Of a stretch of 64,000 nt of DNA, positions 10,018 to 18,408 are shown piece by piece. The position numbers and the translations under genes are program-made. Positions within the stretch are counted from its first letter, which is position 1. Every line of letters starts with the position of its first letter. Below the pieces are notes generated by a model. The model saw only the letters and a list, made by a program, of their open reading frames with translations, ran no database searches and was not told the origin of the DNA. Source of the stretch: Bradyrhizobium huanghuaihaiense (lineage in GTDB: Bacteria; Pseudomonadota; Alphaproteobacteria; Rhizobiales; Xanthobacteraceae); assembly GCF_007830635.1 (NCBI RefSeq), contig NZ_VLLA01000025.1:1-64000 (forward strand), read 5' to 3'.

Positions 10018-11244
10018 TCAACGTTCTCCCTCGGACAAATCGACGGAGGAACCGCTACCACCATGATCGCCCGAGCGGACGGCGTGGCCAGCGGCCGAGG
10101 CACCATGCCGGATGGTCTGAGCACGCTTCATGCGGCGAGCCCAATCGGGCTGCCCTTCGGCCGGTGCGCTCGCGCCCTGCTCGCCCGCTTGACTACCTCC
10201 GAAGGCGGCCGCTGCTCGACGCAAAGGACTCGTCGCAGCCGAAGCGCCAGCCTCCGCGACGCCGGCAAGGCCGCCGCTTCGATAGGCGGCTGTTGCTCCG
10301 CTGATGACAGCGCCGCCACCGCGCGCGCCGCCAGCAATCGCACCACCAGCGAGACCGGCACCGCCAGCGGCAAGTCCCGCGCCAGCCGCAACAATGCCGC
10401 CAGCAGCAAGGCCTGTTCCAATCGTGGCGCCGGCGCCGAGTTGGGGGCCGCCCGACACCAGGCCGTTTGCGATACCCGGACCGAAGATACCGAGGCCCAG
10501 CAAGGAAAGCGCCGCGAGCACCAGCGTCATCGCGTTTTCGATGGTTGGCTGTGCACCGCCGAAACCTGCGGTGAACTGCGAGAACAGGGTGGAGCCGATG
10601 CCGACGATGACGGCCAGGACCAGGATCTTAATGCCGGAAGATATGACGTTGCCCAGAACGCGCTCCGCCGCGAAGGTGGTCTTGCCAAACAAGCCAAAGG
10701 GAATGAGCACGAACCCGGCCAGTGTCGTGAGCTTGAACTCGATCAGGGTGACGAAGAGCTGGATCGCCAAAATGAAGAAGGCGAGCAGCACCACGACCCA
10801 CGCGAACAGAAGAACCACGATCTGGACGAAATTTTCGAAAAAGCTGATGTAGCCCATCAGGTTGGAGATCGAATCGAGGAGCGGTCGGCCGGCATCAAGT
10901 CCGACTTGAGCGATCTTTCCAGGTCTCAGGAAATCCGATGCGGAGAGGCTTGCGCCTGATGCTTTCAGGCCAAGACCGGCAAAGCTCTCGAAGACGATGC
11001 GCGCCAGACTGTTCCAGTTACCGATGAGGTAGGCGAAGACCCCTACGAAGAGCGTCTTCTTGACGAGACGCGCGGTGATGTCCTCATCAGTTCCCCAACT
11101 CCAGAACAACGCTGCGAGCGTAATGTCGATCGCAGCAAGGGTCGTTGCGAGATATCCGACATCGCTCCCCAGCAGCCCAAAGCCGTTGTCGATGTAACGC
11201 GTGAACGTTTCCAGGAACTGGTCAATGATCCCCGTACCAGTCAT
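10018..11244 (-). CDS. trbL: TrbL, polytopic inner-membrane mating protein (VirB6-like)
   Basis: TrbL is the VirB6-like channel component of the inner membrane. The 408-residue protein begins MTGTGIIDQFLETFTRYID, has about six hydrophobic segments between residues 25 and 270 (for example ILVLAVIVGIGSTLFSQF and MTLVLAALSLLGLGIFGPG), and ends with a long Ala/Gly-rich, low-complexity cytoplasmic tail, which is normal for this family. The Ala/Gly tail explains several spurious long frames on the opposite strand. The ATG overlaps the trbK stop by four bases. Confidence 0.94.
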   Translation of the reverse strand: MTGTGIIDQFLETFTRYIDNGFGLLGSDVGYLATTLAAIDITLAALFWSWGTDEDITARLVKKTLFVGVFAYLIGNWNSLARIVFESFAGLGLKASGASLSASDFLRPGKIAQVGLDAGRPLLDSISNLMGYISFFENFVQIVVLLFAWVVVLLAFFILAIQLFVTLIEFKLTTLAGFVLIPFGLFGKTTFAAERVLGNVISSGIKILVLAVIVGIGSTLFSQFTAGFGGAQPTIENAMTLVLAALSLLGLGIFGPGIANGLVSGGPQLGAGATIGTGLAAGGIVAAGAGLAAGGAGLAGGAIAGGARGGGAVISGATAAYRSGGLAGVAEAGASAATSPLRRAAAAFGGSQAGEQGASAPAEGQPDWARRMKRAQTIRHGASAAGHAVRSGDHGGSGSSVDLSEGER

Positions 11245-11612
11245 GGCTTGCTTGCCTCAGGTGTCACCAGGTTCGGATATCCCTGCGGGATCCGGCTTTG
11301 ATCCTTTGGAGCGAGCGCCACGCCGGGGGCGGAAGCGTCGTGAACAGGAGTTGCGGCACGGTCTTTCTTGCCAAAGAAGCGACGGCGGTTTTCGGCCCAA
11401 ACTTGCTTGCAACGCTCAAAACCCTCTGCTTGCTCCGCAGCGACGCTGCGGCAGCGCGCGAGGTCTGAGCTGGTTGCGTCTGTCATCTGCTCCGCTTTCG
11501 GCGGCGCGGGCGACTCGACACCACCACGAAGCTGAATCGTGCAGGCAGCGACGGCCACTAGGCCGATTGTCGTAAGCAGCGACAGCGCCTTGAATGCCTT
11601 TAGGTCGGTCAT
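11241..11612 (-). CDS. trbK: TrbK-alt, putative entry-exclusion lipoprotein
   Basis: This 123-residue protein occupies the trbK slot between trbJ and trbL. It has an export signal with a lipoprotein-like cysteine (LTTIGLVAVAACTIQ, about residues 13-27), a short cysteine-containing middle (ARCRSVAAEQAEGFERCKQVW) and a polar tail. TrbK proteins typically prevent redundant transfer between cells that already carry the element; that role is inferred from position and family (TrbK-alt), not demonstrated by a catalytic motif. Start and stop overlap both neighbours by four bases. Confidence 0.85.
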   Translation of the reverse strand: MTDLKAFKALSLLTTIGLVAVAACTIQLRGGVESPAPPKAEQMTDATSSDLARCRSVAAEQAEGFERCKQVWAENRRRFFGKKDRAATPVHDASAPGVALAPKDQSRIPQGYPNLVTPEASKP

Positions 11613-12343
11613 CAGTGGAACATCTGCACGTTGAAGGATTGATAGCCCTCTCCTGGCGTCAGGAATCGCCTGAGTTGCTCTCGTCCTTGATCCTGAGCCG
11701 AGCCGCGCTGAGCCGCTTCGAGGCTCTGCGCCCTGCCCTGCGCCGTCACGACAGCGGTGAGGTCGGCGAGTTGCTGCGCGTTCAATGCCAGAATCTGATT
11801 GCCAGCTTGGGTTGCCTGCAGAGCGCCGCTTGCGCCTTGGCTAGACGCTACGAGCGCGGACGTCTGGATGCGATTGGTGTCGAGATTGCCAACGATGCCC
11901 GCCTGAACTCGCAGCGCGTCTTGCGTTGCCGCATAGGAATTCTGCCAACGTGTTTGGGCGTTGAAGATCAGCAACTGGTTCGACTGGCTGACTGTAGCTG
12001 GCGCATAGCTCGTCGAAAACGCGCGATCGATCTGCTGGACGTCATAGGCGATGCGCTGGGCCTGGGCCAGTAATTGCTGAGTCCGCTGGATCGAGGATTG
12101 CAGTTGCTGCAGCGACGAGTACGGCAGGTTTGCTAGGTTTTTCGCCTGATTGATCAGCATCTGCGCCTCGTTCTGCAACGAGGTGATCTGATTATTGATC
12201 TGCTGGAGCTCCCGCGCAGCTGTTAGGACGTTCTGCACGTAGTTGTTGGGATCAAAGACGATCCACTGCGCTCGCGCGGACACCGTGACGCTGAGCATCA
12301 GCGCGACCGTGGCAGCGGCCGCCAATAGGCCAAGATGCCTCAT
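11612..12343 (-). CDS. trbJ: TrbJ, periplasmic mating protein (VirB5-like)
   Basis: The 243-residue TrbJ begins with a cleavable signal peptide (AAAATVALMLSVTVSARAQW), followed by WIVFDPNNYVQNVLTAARELQQINNQ, the hallmark opening of TrbJ/VirB5-like proteins, which assist pilus or adhesin assembly. The rest is helical and glutamine-rich, with coiled-coil potential at residues 40-100 and 150-220. The ATG overlaps the trbE stop by four bases. Length and order (E-J-K-L) match other rhizobial ICEs. Confidence 0.94.
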   Translation of the reverse strand: MRHLGLLAAAATVALMLSVTVSARAQWIVFDPNNYVQNVLTAARELQQINNQITSLQNEAQMLINQAKNLANLPYSSLQQLQSSIQRTQQLLAQAQRIAYDVQQIDRAFSTSYAPATVSQSNQLLIFNAQTRWQNSYAATQDALRVQAGIVGNLDTNRIQTSALVASSQGASGALQATQAGNQILALNAQQLADLTAVVTAQGRAQSLEAAQRGSAQDQGREQLRRFLTPGEGYQSFNVQMFH

Positions 12344-14787
12344 AGGGATTTCTCCAGATTGACGAGATTGGGGATGACGTCTAGGGCCCAGGCGACACCG
12401 CGGTGCCGGAGCCAGGCCGGCACGAAGCCGTCAGGTCCATGTTCGGCGAGGAGTTGCGTGATCGCGGCTTGGTCTGCCTTGGAAGAGGCTGCGGTAAAGG
12501 CGAGCGCGACTTCACCGAGCCCAAGTTCGAACATCCGATTGCCCCGACGCGACTGGCAGTAGTAGTCGCGCTTTGGCGTTGCTCGGCTCAGAAGTTCGAT
12601 TTGGCGATCATTGAGTCCGAAGCGGCGGTAGATCGTGGTGATCTGGGGTTCGATCGCCCGTTCGTTCGGCAGCAGCAGGCGCGTTGGGCAGCTTTCGATG
12701 ATCGCTGGCGCGATCGCGGAGCCATCGATGTCCGACAGTGACTGGGTGGCGAAGATGACGGACGCATTCTTCTTCCGGAGCGTCTTCAGCCATTCCCGGA
12801 GTTGACCGGCAAAATCTTCATCGTCGAGGGCAAGCCAGCCTTCGTCGACAATGAGAAGTGTCGGCCGGCCGTCGAGACGGTCTCCGATCCGATGAAAGAG
12901 GTAAGCCAGAACCGCTGGGGCAGCGCTCGTTCCGATCAACCCTTCAGTCTCAAACGCCTGAACCGAAGCTTCGCCAAGGCGCTCGAATTCGGCGTCAAGC
13001 CGGCGCCCGGAGGGACCGCCCAGGCAATAGGGCTGCAGGGCCCTTTTCAGGGAATTGGATTGCAGCAAGACCGAGAGGCCCGTGAGGGTGCGCTCCTCCC
13101 TCGGCGCCGAAGCGAGAGAGGTGAGCGCCGACCACAGATGATCCTTGACCTCCGGCGTGATCTCGACCTTTTCCCGCGCCAGGATCGCGCAGATCCATTC
13201 CGTGGCCCATCCGCGCTCGGCGGAATCGTCGATCCAGGCCAAAGGTTGCAGCGCGACGGGGTTTTCGTCCCCTTCAGACAGCGCACCGCCGAGATCATGC
13301 CAGTCGCCGCCCATGGCGAGCGCGGCCGCCCGGATCGAACCGCCGAAATCAAACGCAAAGACCTGCGAGTTCGGATAGCGCCGGAATTGCAGCGCCATCA
13401 GAGCGAGCAACACCGACTTTCCGGCACCGGTCGGTCCCACCACAAGGGTATGGCCGACATCTCCGACGTGGAGCGAAAACCGGAACGGCGTTGATCCCTC
13501 GGTCTTACCAAACAGGAGCGGCGGGCCCCTGAAATGCAGGTCCCTGCCTTCGCCCGCCCAGACGGCCGACATCGGAATCATATGGGCGAGGTTGAGTGTC
13601 GATACCGGTGGCTGCCTCACATTCGCATAGACATGCCCCGGCAGACTGCTGAGCCAGGCTTCGACGGCGTTCACCGTCTCGATCATGCAGGTGAAATCGC
13701 GCCCCTGAATGACCTTCTCGACCAGGCGGAGCTTTTCATCGGCGGCATTAGGATCGCGGTCCCAGACAGTGATGGTCGCCGTGACAAAGGCTTGTCCGAT
13801 CTGGTCGGACCCCAGTTCCTGCAACGCCGCATCGGCATCAAGCGCCTTGTTGTGGGCGTCGGTATCGAGCAGCGCCGACACCTCGTTCGTCATGACCTCC
13901 TTGAGGATGGCGCCAATCGACTTTCGCTTGGCGAACCACTGCCGCCGAATCTTTGTCAGCAGCTTGGTGGCATCGGTCTTGTCGAGCATGATCGCGCGGG
14001 TCGACCAGCGATACGAAAACGCCAGGCGATTCAGGTCGTCCAGGATTCCCGGGGTCGTCGCGCCAGGAAAGCCGACGATTGTCAGGACCCGAAGATTGGC
14101 TGAGCCCAACATCGGCTCGAGTCCGCCGGTCAGCGGCTGGTCGGCCAGCAGAGCATCGATGTACATGGGAATCTCAGGTGCTCGAACTCGATGACGCTTG
14201 GTCGAGATCGTCGAGTGCAGATAAGTCAGCGTGTCCTGATCATCGAGCCAGGTGCATTCCGGCATGAACCCTTCAAGCAGGCCGAGCACGCGGTTGGTTT
14301 GGTCGATAAATCCGCGCAGCACCTCCCGGGCATCTGCTCCAACGGTGCGGTCGCGACCTTCATAGAGCAATCTCTCCGCCATAGCCGCTCCCTCCTCTGG
14401 AGGCAGATAGAGGAAGGTCAGGAAGTAGCTGGACTCGTAATGGGCACCTGCCTCTTCGAACTGAGCCCTGCGTTCCGCGTCGACCAGCGCGGACGCGACG
14501 TCCGGAAAGGAGTTAGGCGGGTACGCCCCCGCAAAGTGACGTTGCGCCTCAACGAACACGGCCCAACCCGATCCCAGGCGACGCACGGCGTTGTTCAAAC
14601 GGCCGGCGACGGCGACAAGTTCAGCCGGCACTGCGCTATCGAGATCGGGGCCGCGGAATTTCGCGGTTCGTTGGAACGAGCCGTCCTTGTTCAGGATGAT
14701 TCCCTCGTCGACCAAGGCGGCCCAAGGCAGAAAGTCGGCGAGACGAGCATTAGAATGGCGATATTCGGCAAGGTTCATCATGGACAT
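12340..14787 (-). CDS. trbE: TrbE, mating-pair ATPase (VirB4-like)
   Basis: TrbE energises assembly of the mating apparatus. The start MSMMNLAEYRHSNARLADFL at 14787 lies four bases after trbD; a longer upstream extension overlaps trbD and is rejected. The N-terminal CagE/VirB4 domain (about 1-400) is followed by an ATPase domain with Walker A GPTGAGKSVLL at about residue 450, Walker B LLIVDEGWLALDD near 645, and the VirB4-like FATQSLSDI block. At 815 residues it has normal family length and no breaks. Confidence 0.95.
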   Translation of the reverse strand: MSMMNLAEYRHSNARLADFLPWAALVDEGIILNKDGSFQRTAKFRGPDLDSAVPAELVAVAGRLNNAVRRLGSGWAVFVEAQRHFAGAYPPNSFPDVASALVDAERRAQFEEAGAHYESSYFLTFLYLPPEEGAAMAERLLYEGRDRTVGADAREVLRGFIDQTNRVLGLLEGFMPECTWLDDQDTLTYLHSTISTKRHRVRAPEIPMYIDALLADQPLTGGLEPMLGSANLRVLTIVGFPGATTPGILDDLNRLAFSYRWSTRAIMLDKTDATKLLTKIRRQWFAKRKSIGAILKEVMTNEVSALLDTDAHNKALDADAALQELGSDQIGQAFVTATITVWDRDPNAADEKLRLVEKVIQGRDFTCMIETVNAVEAWLSSLPGHVYANVRQPPVSTLNLAHMIPMSAVWAGEGRDLHFRGPPLLFGKTEGSTPFRFSLHVGDVGHTLVVGPTGAGKSVLLALMALQFRRYPNSQVFAFDFGGSIRAAALAMGGDWHDLGGALSEGDENPVALQPLAWIDDSAERGWATEWICAILAREKVEITPEVKDHLWSALTSLASAPREERTLTGLSVLLQSNSLKRALQPYCLGGPSGRRLDAEFERLGEASVQAFETEGLIGTSAAPAVLAYLFHRIGDRLDGRPTLLIVDEGWLALDDEDFAGQLREWLKTLRKKNASVIFATQSLSDIDGSAIAPAIIESCPTRLLLPNERAIEPQITTIYRRFGLNDRQIELLSRATPKRDYYCQSRRGNRMFELGLGEVALAFTAASSKADQAAITQLLAEHGPDGFVPAWLRHRGVAWALDVIPNLVNLEKSL

Positions 14788-14791
14788 GAGC

Positions 14792-15055
14792 TCAGGCGTT
14801 GAGATGGCTGGGGATGCGCAGATGCCGGCGCACCACATCGACAAAGGCAGCGTCGCGCTTGGCGGCCCAGACGGCGGCCATGTGGCCGATGAACCAGAGG
14901 ACGAGACCGGCGATCCAGAGCCGAAGTCCGAGCCCAAGGGCTGCCGCAAGCGTGCCGTTCACGATCGCAACCGACCGCGGCGCGCCGCCCATCAGGATTG
15001 GCTCAGTAAGCGCGCGGTGAACGGGCACCAAAAAGCCTTTGACCGGTTCATCCAT
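14792..15055 (-). CDS. trbD: TrbD, small inner-membrane mating protein (VirB3-like)
   Basis: An 87-residue VirB3-like protein begins PVKGFLVPVHRALTEPILMGGAPR, the family signature, and carries two adjacent membrane helices at about 28-70. It works with TrbE; in many systems the two are fused. Its ATG overlaps the trbC stop by one base (TGATG), and trbE starts four bases downstream. Confidence 0.94.
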   Translation of the reverse strand: MDEPVKGFLVPVHRALTEPILMGGAPRSVAIVNGTLAAALGLGLRLWIAGLVLWFIGHMAAVWAAKRDAAFVDVVRRHLRIPSHLNA

Positions 15056-15378
15056 CAGATCACCACGCCGCCGCCGAAGGAGAAGAACGACAGGAAGAAG
15101 CTCGAGGCGGCAAACGCGATCGACAGACCAAACACGATCTGGATCAGCCTGCGGAAACCACCTGACGAGTCCCCGAACGCGAGCGTGAGCCCGGTCACGA
15201 CGATGATGATGACGGCGATGATCTTGGCGACTGGACCTTCAACCGACTGCAGAATCTGATTGAGTGGCTGCTCCCACGGCATGTTCGAGCCAGCCGCCCA
15301 CGCCGATGCCGACGCCAAAAGCACCGTGCCGAAAGCGGCCAACGATGCACCTCGAAGAAAGCGAAATTGCTGACGCAT
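15055..15378 (-). CDS. trbC: TrbC, pilin subunit (VirB2-like)
   Basis: The start at 15378 (MRQQFRFLRGASL) has a good ribosome site (GGAGA) inside the end of trbB, and is preferred to a longer frame inside trbB. The 107-residue product has a signal peptide ending SASAWA and two hydrophobic helices (IIAVIIIVVTGLTLAFGD and IVFGLSIAFAASSFFL), as expected for a VirB2/TrbC pilin before processing. In RP4-type systems the pilin is cyclised by the TraF peptidase; a TraF homologue is encoded at 25353-25865 here. Confidence 0.94.
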   Translation of the reverse strand: MRQQFRFLRGASLAAFGTVLLASASAWAAGSNMPWEQPLNQILQSVEGPVAKIIAVIIIVVTGLTLAFGDSSGGFRRLIQIVFGLSIAFAASSFFLSFFSFGGGVVI

Positions 15379-15379
15379 G

Positions 15380-16342
15380 TCAGTCTCCTGCTGTTGAAAT
15401 GCTGTAGTCGCCCGTGGCACCGAGGCATGAGACGGTGGCGAGTTCGGCGAGGCGGCGGTCGGCGCCGCGTCCCGCCAGCACGGCGACGAGGTCGATGGTC
15501 TCGGCGATCAAGGCGCGCGGAACCGAGATGACGGCTTCCTGGATGAGCTGCTCGAGCCGTCGCAGCGCGCCGAGCGCCGTCCCCGCATGAATGGTACCGA
15601 TGCCGCCGGGATGGCCGGTGCCCCAGGCCTTGAGGAGGTCGAGTGCTTCGGCACCTCGGACTTCGCCGATCGGGATGCGATCAGGACGCAGTCGGAGGGC
15701 CGAGCGAACAAGATCCGACAGTGTGGCCACACCGTCCTTGGTCCGAAGCGCAACGAGATTGGGCGCCCTGCACTGTAGCTCGCGCGTATCTTCGATCAGC
15801 ACGACCCGATCGGAGCTCTTCGCGACCTCGGCCAGGAGCGCGTTCGTCAAGGTTGTCTTGCCGGTCGATGTTCCGCCGGCGACGAGGATGTTCTTCCGTG
15901 CGTCGACCGCGCCCCTCAGGATCTTGGCCTGCTCCGAGGTCATGATGCGCCTTACGACGTAGTCGTCGAGCGTAAACACGGCGACGGCGGGCTTACGGAT
16001 AGCAAAGGCCGGTGCTGCAACGACCGGAGGCAAGAAACCTTCGAAGCGCTCGCCGGTCCCAGGCAATTCGGCCGAGACCCGTGGCGAACCGGCATGCACC
16101 TCGGCACCGACGTGATGCGCGACTAGGCGAACAATGCGCTCGCCATCGGCAGCGGACAGAGTTTCGCCTGTGTCCATGAGGCCATTCGACAGCCGGTCGA
16201 TCCATAGCCGGCCATCCGGGTTGAGCATCACCTCGATGATCGCTTCGTCTTCGAGATAGCCGGCAATCGCGGCCCCAAGCGCGCTGCGCAGCATTCGCGC
16301 ACCGCGCGAGCTCGCGTCTGATTGAATAGAATGGATTGCCAT
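15380..16342 (-). CDS. trbB: TrbB, mating-apparatus ATPase (VirB11-like)
   Basis: TrbB is the hexameric traffic ATPase at the base of the channel. The start MAIHSIQSDASSRG at 16342 gives 320 residues, the usual length. Walker A is GGTSTGKTTL near residue 155, the Asp box RVVLIEDTRELQC follows, and the Walker B/His region LVRSALRLRPDRIPIGEVRG is intact. It starts the trb run. A strong hairpin lies 17 bases upstream of its ATG, and an MFS gene separates it from the ribbon-helix-helix gene that normally precedes it. Confidence 0.95.
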   Translation of the reverse strand: MAIHSIQSDASSRGARMLRSALGAAIAGYLEDEAIIEVMLNPDGRLWIDRLSNGLMDTGETLSAADGERIVRLVAHHVGAEVHAGSPRVSAELPGTGERFEGFLPPVVAAPAFAIRKPAVAVFTLDDYVVRRIMTSEQAKILRGAVDARKNILVAGGTSTGKTTLTNALLAEVAKSSDRVVLIEDTRELQCRAPNLVALRTKDGVATLSDLVRSALRLRPDRIPIGEVRGAEALDLLKAWGTGHPGGIGTIHAGTALGALRRLEQLIQEAVISVPRALIAETIDLVAVLAGRGADRRLAELATVSCLGATGDYSISTAGD

Positions 16343-16358
16343 CGTTCGCCCCACCGAA

Positions 16359-16383
16359 TGAGGGCACCCAAAGGGCGCCCTCA
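16359..16383. promoter_or_regulatory. hairpin just upstream of trbB
   Basis: TGAGGGCACCC (16359-16369) and GGGCGCCCTCA (16373-16383) form an 11-bp stem with one mismatch and an AAA loop, 17 bases before the trbB ATG on its coding side. It is not followed by a T-run in the trbB direction, so it is more likely a 5'-leader structure or attenuator than a terminator. Function is inferred. Confidence 0.45.
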
Positions 16384-16521
16384 GATGGGGATCATTAAAA
16401 AAGGCCCCACGGACTTGGCGCAACAAGCGGCTTCAGTGATCGTAGACTGGCGTAGAAAAAGAAACACTGAAAACTGATGTTTGAGGTCTACTCATTCGTA
16501 TCGTACTCGGCGAGCTACCGC

Positions 16522-17841
16522 TCACCACTCCGCATCGTCATCCGCGGGCACGAGTAAGACCGAATCCTCATACGACTCGACAACGTACGAAACATCAGCC
16601 GGCTTGAAGAATAGGAGTGAACTCATCCAGGAAACGATAGATCGGCGCCAAGGCAGCATGAACCAGATCAACGCCGCGATCTGCACTGCTACGTTGACGC
16701 CGAACGCTACTTGATAGGCATGGACGGCCCTATGGCCATCATTCGCGGGCCATTGCTCCAAGATAAGACCTGTCCCGCATTGTGCCAGAAACGCCCAACC
16801 AAAGTGCAAGACGTTCAAGGCGCCGTTGGCACGACCGGCAAGCGCCGGCGGAAAGTAATCTACTATTACCGCGAAGCTGACCACGGTTGCCGTTCCGGCA
16901 ATTGCGACAACAGACCAGGGCAAGATGGACGGCACAGGCACTCGCAGGATCAAAGCTAGCTCGGCTGCGAAAAAGAGCACCGCAACCGTCGCCAGTACCG
17001 TCTCCGCCCCTATTCCCCTTCGTTTGACGTAATGGACAGTCATCCCGAACAACAACGCGCCGAAGCTCAAGACGATCGACATGGTGAACAGCTGTCTTAC
17101 GAGACTTGCGCGATCAAGCCCCTCCACGTCGGTCAGCCACGGTGATGCCCACAGTCCCTGCAGAGACCAAGCCGATCCAACACAAGTCGCCGACAGTGGG
17201 GCCATTCGCCAGAAGCGCCGATCGCTGAAAACGGAGCCAAGGGTGGCGCGCGCCGTTGATGGAACAATGCCTCGTTCGGGCACCGCGACATAGATGAGAA
17301 TGGCCGTCGCACCGGTAGCGACTGCCAGGATCCCAAAGAGCAGCCGCCAGCCCATCCAAGCGAGCAGGTATTCGACAGGAGCCGTAGCCGTTACCGCTCC
17401 TAGCGACCCCAGCATAATCATGTAGCCGTTAAGCAAAACGACGCGTTCGCTAGGGAACCAGAGGATGATGGACTTCAGTCCGGCCGTCAGCGCCGCCGCG
17501 ACACCAAGCCCGATCATTGCACGCGCTATCAAGAGTGACGGGAAACCGCTCGATACCGCGAAGAGTCCGGCGCCCACTGCTGCGAGCAAGAGCAGAGCAC
17601 TCTGGACGCGCCGCGGACCAAAGCGGTCCAACAATATGCCGACGGGGATCTGCGCCGCCGCAAAGACGAGGAAATAGACCGAGGTAAGCAACCCGAGGTC
17701 GGCAGGCCCAAGCCCAGCATCCGAGCTGAGATGACTGGCGATCAAAGCGTTGATCGTTCGAAACAGATACGAAAGATAGTATCCAACCGCAAACGGGAGA
17801 AATACGCGCGCTGTGAGGCGCCATGCCCCTGAAATCTGCAT
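16522..17841 (-). CDS. MFS transporter, cargo gene inside the transfer cluster
   Basis: A 439-residue major-facilitator protein with about 12 membrane helices. The N-terminal half shows FAVGYYLSYLFRTINALIA, LGLLTSVYFLVFAAAQIPVG and the inter-helix motif LLDRFGPRRVQSALL. Substrate cannot be read from sequence; anion/organic-acid type MFS proteins look similar. It lies between the ribbon-helix-helix gene (17977-18402) and trbB, positions that are normally adjacent in this kind of ICE, so it appears to be an insertion of cargo. Orientation matches the operon, so it could be co-transcribed. Confidence 0.88.
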   Translation of the reverse strand: MQISGAWRLTARVFLPFAVGYYLSYLFRTINALIASHLSSDAGLGPADLGLLTSVYFLVFAAAQIPVGILLDRFGPRRVQSALLLLAAVGAGLFAVSSGFPSLLIARAMIGLGVAAALTAGLKSIILWFPSERVVLLNGYMIMLGSLGAVTATAPVEYLLAWMGWRLLFGILAVATGATAILIYVAVPERGIVPSTARATLGSVFSDRRFWRMAPLSATCVGSAWSLQGLWASPWLTDVEGLDRASLVRQLFTMSIVLSFGALLFGMTVHYVKRRGIGAETVLATVAVLFFAAELALILRVPVPSILPWSVVAIAGTATVVSFAVIVDYFPPALAGRANGALNVLHFGWAFLAQCGTGLILEQWPANDGHRAVHAYQVAFGVNVAVQIAALIWFMLPWRRSIVSWMSSLLFFKPADVSYVVESYEDSVLLVPADDDAEW

Positions 17842-17976
17842 GCTGGCCCCTCTTGCTGTCAGCTCGTACGAGCCGATAGCGCGACCAGCTTTTCGTCAGT
17901 TCAGCTAAATCGCTGCGGGCGTAGGTTAGCGAAGAAAAAGAAGGGACCGGCGAAACGGTCTTGCTACATGGTTCAA

Positions 17977-18402
17977 TCAAGATTCTTCGGCCGCTTCCTG
18001 GCGGCGGATATCTTCTGGAATCTCGCGCAGAAAGCTTTGCCCTTTCTGCAAACGGCGCCCGAGCACCTCGACAAATCCTTCAAAGCGCTCCCGACCCTTT
18101 GCCTGGGCGGCCGTCTGCGCGTCATTGGGCAATGGCGGCGTTATTGTCAGCCAGAAGCGGATGAATAGGGCCAAGGTCTCTGCCGTTAGACCGATATCAC
18201 GCTCCATCCGCTGCATTTGTCGCGAGAGGCGATCGAGACGACGGGTAAACGCTGCCTCTCGCCTGTCCGCTCCGTCCGGTGACAAAAACGAGGCAACGGC
18301 TGCCTCCACGATCGCAGACCGGGAAAGGTTTTTGCGATCCGCGAGGTCCGAGATCTGTTTCAGAAGCTCGGGCGGGAAATAGACGTTCATCCGATCGCGC
18401 AT
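17977..18402 (-). CDS. CopG/ribbon-helix-helix DNA-binding protein
   Basis: The first 45 residues (MRDRMNVYFPPELLKQISDL, then NLSRSAIVEAAVASFL) form a clear ribbon-helix-helix motif. The remaining 95 residues include a hydrophobic segment (LTAETLALFIRFWLTITPPLP) and a charged tail. In related ICEs this gene follows traG and precedes trbB and is usually taken as a transfer-operon regulator or a TraJ-like accessory; the exact target is unknown. It starts six bases after the traG stop, implying coupling. Confidence 0.88.
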   Translation of the reverse strand: MRDRMNVYFPPELLKQISDLADRKNLSRSAIVEAAVASFLSPDGADRREAAFTRRLDRLSRQMQRMERDIGLTAETLALFIRFWLTITPPLPNDAQTAAQAKGRERFEGFVEVLGRRLQKGQSFLREIPEDIRRQEAAEES

Positions 18403-18408
18403 ATTGCC

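Noticed and set aside
9970..10959. Long plus-strand frame opposite trbL
   Set aside because: It arises from the Ala/Gly-rich codons of the trbL tail; trbL itself is clearly the gene.
12802..14802. Several plus-strand frames over trbE
   Set aside because: They are antisense shadows of the intact trbE ATPase.
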